From NCBI GenBank assembly GCA_027306755.1, contig DAHUZE010000010.1, forward strand, positions 1 to 44,627: DNA of 44,627 bases, in the 5' to 3' direction. Positions 43,185 through 44,627 of this stretch are shown here, piece after piece (the stretch's first letter is position 1; every line of letters begins with the position of its first letter). Origin of the DNA: Acidimicrobiaceae bacterium. Lineage in GTDB: Bacteria; Actinomycetota; Acidimicrobiia; Acidimicrobiales; RAAP-2. The notes under the pieces are model-generated. The model had not been told where the DNA came from and made no database searches. It worked only from the letters and a program-made list of their open reading frames with translations. The position numbers were made by a program, and so were the translations under genes.

Positions 43185-44002
43185 CGGACGAGCGCCGCCG
43201 TGACCAGCTCCGGAGGGTCGAGCGGCGGAGGGGTCCCGCCGAATGCGGGGCACAACGCCTGATAACTGCAGTACGTGCACAGACCCGAGGGCCGGGGCTG
43301 GAAGTCGTCACGTTCGCAGGCCCGCTCGATGGCGCTCCAGACTGCCATGGTCCGCTGGCGCTGACCCCGAAGCGTCTGTGGATTGGGATGGGCGGTGATC
43401 ACCACCGGTTCGCGCAGGTGGAGCAGCCGGACTTCCACAGGAACCGAGCCGAGGGTCAGCTCGCACAGCAGTGCGTACAAGTGGACGCCGGTCAGCTTGC
43501 CGCGCTCGAACCGTGGCGACGGGGCCCGGCCGGTCTTGTAGTCGACCACCACCAGGGTGCCGTCCTCGGCGCGGTCCAGCCGGTCAATGATGCCCCGGAG
43601 GCGCAGGCCGCCGAGATCGGCTTCCAGTGACACCTCCACGCCGACCGCGGCCACCGCAGCCGGGTCCTCCAACGAGAAGTAATTGTCGACGAGCTGGCCG
43701 GCGTCCGCCCGGAACGCCGCCGACGCGGCGGCGTCCAGATCAAGCTCTCCGAGCTCCGGGCGGCCCGAGAGCTCGTCCCACGCCCGCTCGAGCTCCGCCT
43801 CGGCGGCGGCCGGGGTCCGGTCCCCCGGCTCGTGATCCCAGATCAGGCGCTCCAGCACCTGGTGGACCAGCGTGCCCTTGACGGCATGGGGTGAAGGCGG
43901 TTCAGGGATGCGGTCGATCGCCCGGAGCCGGAAGGCGAGGGGGCAGGCGGTGAACGAGGTCACCCGGCTGGGGGACAACGACCGCGGCACGGAGAGCGAC
44001 AT
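43181..44002 (-). CDS. RecB-family PD-(D/E)XK nuclease with Fe-S cysteines
   Basis: This 273-residue protein resembles RecB/Cas4-type nucleases. The core GIIDRLDRAEDGTLVVVDYKTG gives the Asp and DYK of PD-(D/E)XK, and a GTLVHQVLERL helix supplies the upstream His. Cys20, Cys242, Cys245 and Cys251 are placed as in Fe-S cluster nucleases (AddB/Cas4 style). ATG 44002 follows TAGAGT by seven bases. There is no CRISPR array nearby, so a general DNA-processing role is more likely. Confidence 0.82.
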   Translation of the reverse strand: MSLSVPRSLSPSRVTSFTACPLAFRLRAIDRIPEPPSPHAVKGTLVHQVLERLIWDHEPGDRTPAAAEAELERAWDELSGRPELGELDLDAAASAAFRADAGQLVDNYFSLEDPAAVAAVGVEVSLEADLGGLRLRGIIDRLDRAEDGTLVVVDYKTGRAPSPRFERGKLTGVHLYALLCELTLGSVPVEVRLLHLREPVVITAHPNPQTLRGQRQRTMAVWSAIERACERDDFQPRPSGLCTYCSYQALCPAFGGTPPPLDPPELVTAALVR

Positions 44003-44009
44003 CACGAGA

Positions 44010-44015
44010 ACTCTA
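44010..44015 (-). promoter_or_regulatory. -10 box for leaderless nuclease transcript
   Basis: Minus-strand TAGAGT lies seven bases before ATG 44002. Confidence 0.45.
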
Positions 44016-44120
44016 CGACGGCGGTGTGTCCGGGACCGCTGGCGGGCATCGGACGGCCCGGAGCCGGGAGGAACGGGGGATCGATCGGTGCGGCGGCTCG
44101 GGATGGCATCATGGCCGGCC

Positions 44121-44429
44121 ATGGGCGAGCAGGACGCGGGCGCCACGGCGTCCCATCTGCAGCGGACTCCGTCGTGGGCCGGCGTGCGCGCCGGGGACGC
44201 GGTGCGGGTGGACGGTGTGCGCTACCGGTCGGCCAGCTGGACTTTCGTGGCGCACGTGCGCAACACCCGGACGGGTGATGAGTGGGTGGAAGTGGCCGGT
44301 GGGCGCCCCGGCAGCCACTCCCTGCGATCCTTCCGGCTGGAGCAGATCCTCCCCGCTGGGCCGGTCCGGGGCGCCAAGGGTCTGCCAACGGGCGCCCCGC
44401 TGGCCGTCGCGCCCCGCCTGCCCCTCTGA
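44121..44429 (+). CDS. Small uncharacterised protein
   Basis: This 102-residue protein from ATG 44121 (or 44103, six codons longer) has a conserved-looking core: SWAGVRAGDAVRVDGVRYRSASWTFVAHVRN, then WVEVAGGRPGSHSLRSFRLEQIL. Similar short proteins occur in actinobacteria, but I cannot name a function. There is no signal peptide or membrane segment. The N-terminal side is divergent from the nuclease gene; the 3' side precedes another crotonase. Confidence 0.6.
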   Translation: MGEQDAGATASHLQRTPSWAGVRAGDAVRVDGVRYRSASWTFVAHVRNTRTGDEWVEVAGGRPGSHSLRSFRLEQILPAGPVRGAKGLPTGAPLAVAPRLPL

Positions 44430-44493
44430 CGGCTCCGGGGTGGTGCGATACGGGACTGCAAGGCTGCGCCCTGGCCCGGGACCCGTACCTGCC

Positions 44494-44499
44494 TACACT
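44494..44499 (+). promoter_or_regulatory. -10 box for leaderless crotonase transcript
   Basis: TACACT lies eight bases before the ATG at 44508, with no Shine-Dalgarno sequence. Confidence 0.45.
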
Positions 44500-44507
44500 G
44501 CGGCGCA

Positions 44508-44627
44508 ATGGCCGGTCCCGTTCCGCTCGTGCACCACGACCGCCAGGGTCCGGTCGTCCGGATCACCCTGGACTCGCAGCACAACCGCAACGCCCTCTCC
44601 CGAACGCTGCTGGCCGAGCTGCACGGG
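44508..44627 (+). CDS. Enoyl-CoA hydratase/isomerase family protein (5' end only)
   Basis: The window ends 40 codons into this gene. The visible part (VHHDRQGPVVRITLDS, then NRNALSRTLLAELHG) is the N-terminal strand and first helix typical of crotonases. Catalytic residues lie beyond the window, so activity cannot be assigned. It resembles the crotonase at 19.9 kb in type but is clearly a separate gene. Confidence 0.75.
   Translation, partial: MAGPVPLVHHDRQGPVVRITLDSQHNRNALSRTLLAELHG

Noticed and set aside
43181-44002. Cas4 of a CRISPR system
   Set aside because: The fold and cysteines are similar, but no cas1, cas2 or array is present in the window.

Overview
The window is very GC-rich, compact and mostly coding. 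It reads as chromosomal sequence from an actinobacterium (Actinomycetota). The gene set supports this: a SepIVA/DivIVA-like coiled-coil protein next to coaD, a DUF2469 protein, a mycothiol S-conjugate amidase (Mca), a PspA-HtpX-PspAB stress cluster, and several enzymes of cofactor F420-using families. rpmF-plsX-acpP-rnc-mutM-smc-ftsY-ffh are retained in a Firmicutes-like order, which suggests a deep-branching class such as Acidimicrobiia. That placement is inference. I see no rRNA, tRNA, CRISPR array, transposase or phage gene.

Region 1 (1-19.8 kb, all +) is a conserved housekeeping block: fatty-acid kinase-like DAK2/DegV fusion, recG, rsmD, coaD, sepIVA-like, DUF177 protein, rpmF, plsX, acpP, rnc, mutM, smc, ftsY, ffh, rpsP, a KH-domain RNA-binding protein, rimM, trmD, rplS, DUF2469, yraN. 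It couples lipid precursor supply (plsX, acpP, coaD, FakA-like), ribosome biogenesis (rsmD, rpmF, rnc, rpsP, rimM, trmD, rplS), chromosome maintenance (smc, recG, mutM) and the SRP membrane-targeting pathway (ftsY, ffh). lepB and rnhB, usual between rplS and DUF2469 in actinobacteria, are absent.

Region 2 (19.9-33.8 kb) is mixed: a PaaG-like crotonase, a soluble NfeD-type OB protein with an SPFH/stomatin protein, a minus-strand group (MBL-fold hydrolase, F420-type oxidoreductase, HAD phosphatase), comM, an aldo/keto reductase, an amidase, dprA, a divergent luciferase-like protein overlapping the dprA stop, a PPOX-type flavin/F420 protein and fumC. Region 3 (33.8-37.2 kb, -) is pspA-htpX-pspAB plus a tyrosine phosphatase. 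Region 4 (37.3-44.6 kb) holds mca, a YdjC/ChbG-type deacetylase, purE-purK, another F420-type oxidoreductase, a DsbA-like protein, a PAP2 phosphatase coupled to a RecB-like Fe-S nuclease, a small unknown protein and the start of another crotonase.

Two architectural habits recur. Many genes start 6-9 bases after a TANNNT -10-like box with no Shine-Dalgarno sequence, which predicts leaderless mRNAs. Many neighbouring genes overlap by exactly four bases (GTGA or ATGA), which predicts translational coupling. The most unusual single gene is the KH-domain protein, which carries a hyperacidic, poly-aspartate N-terminal extension encoded by a GAC repeat.
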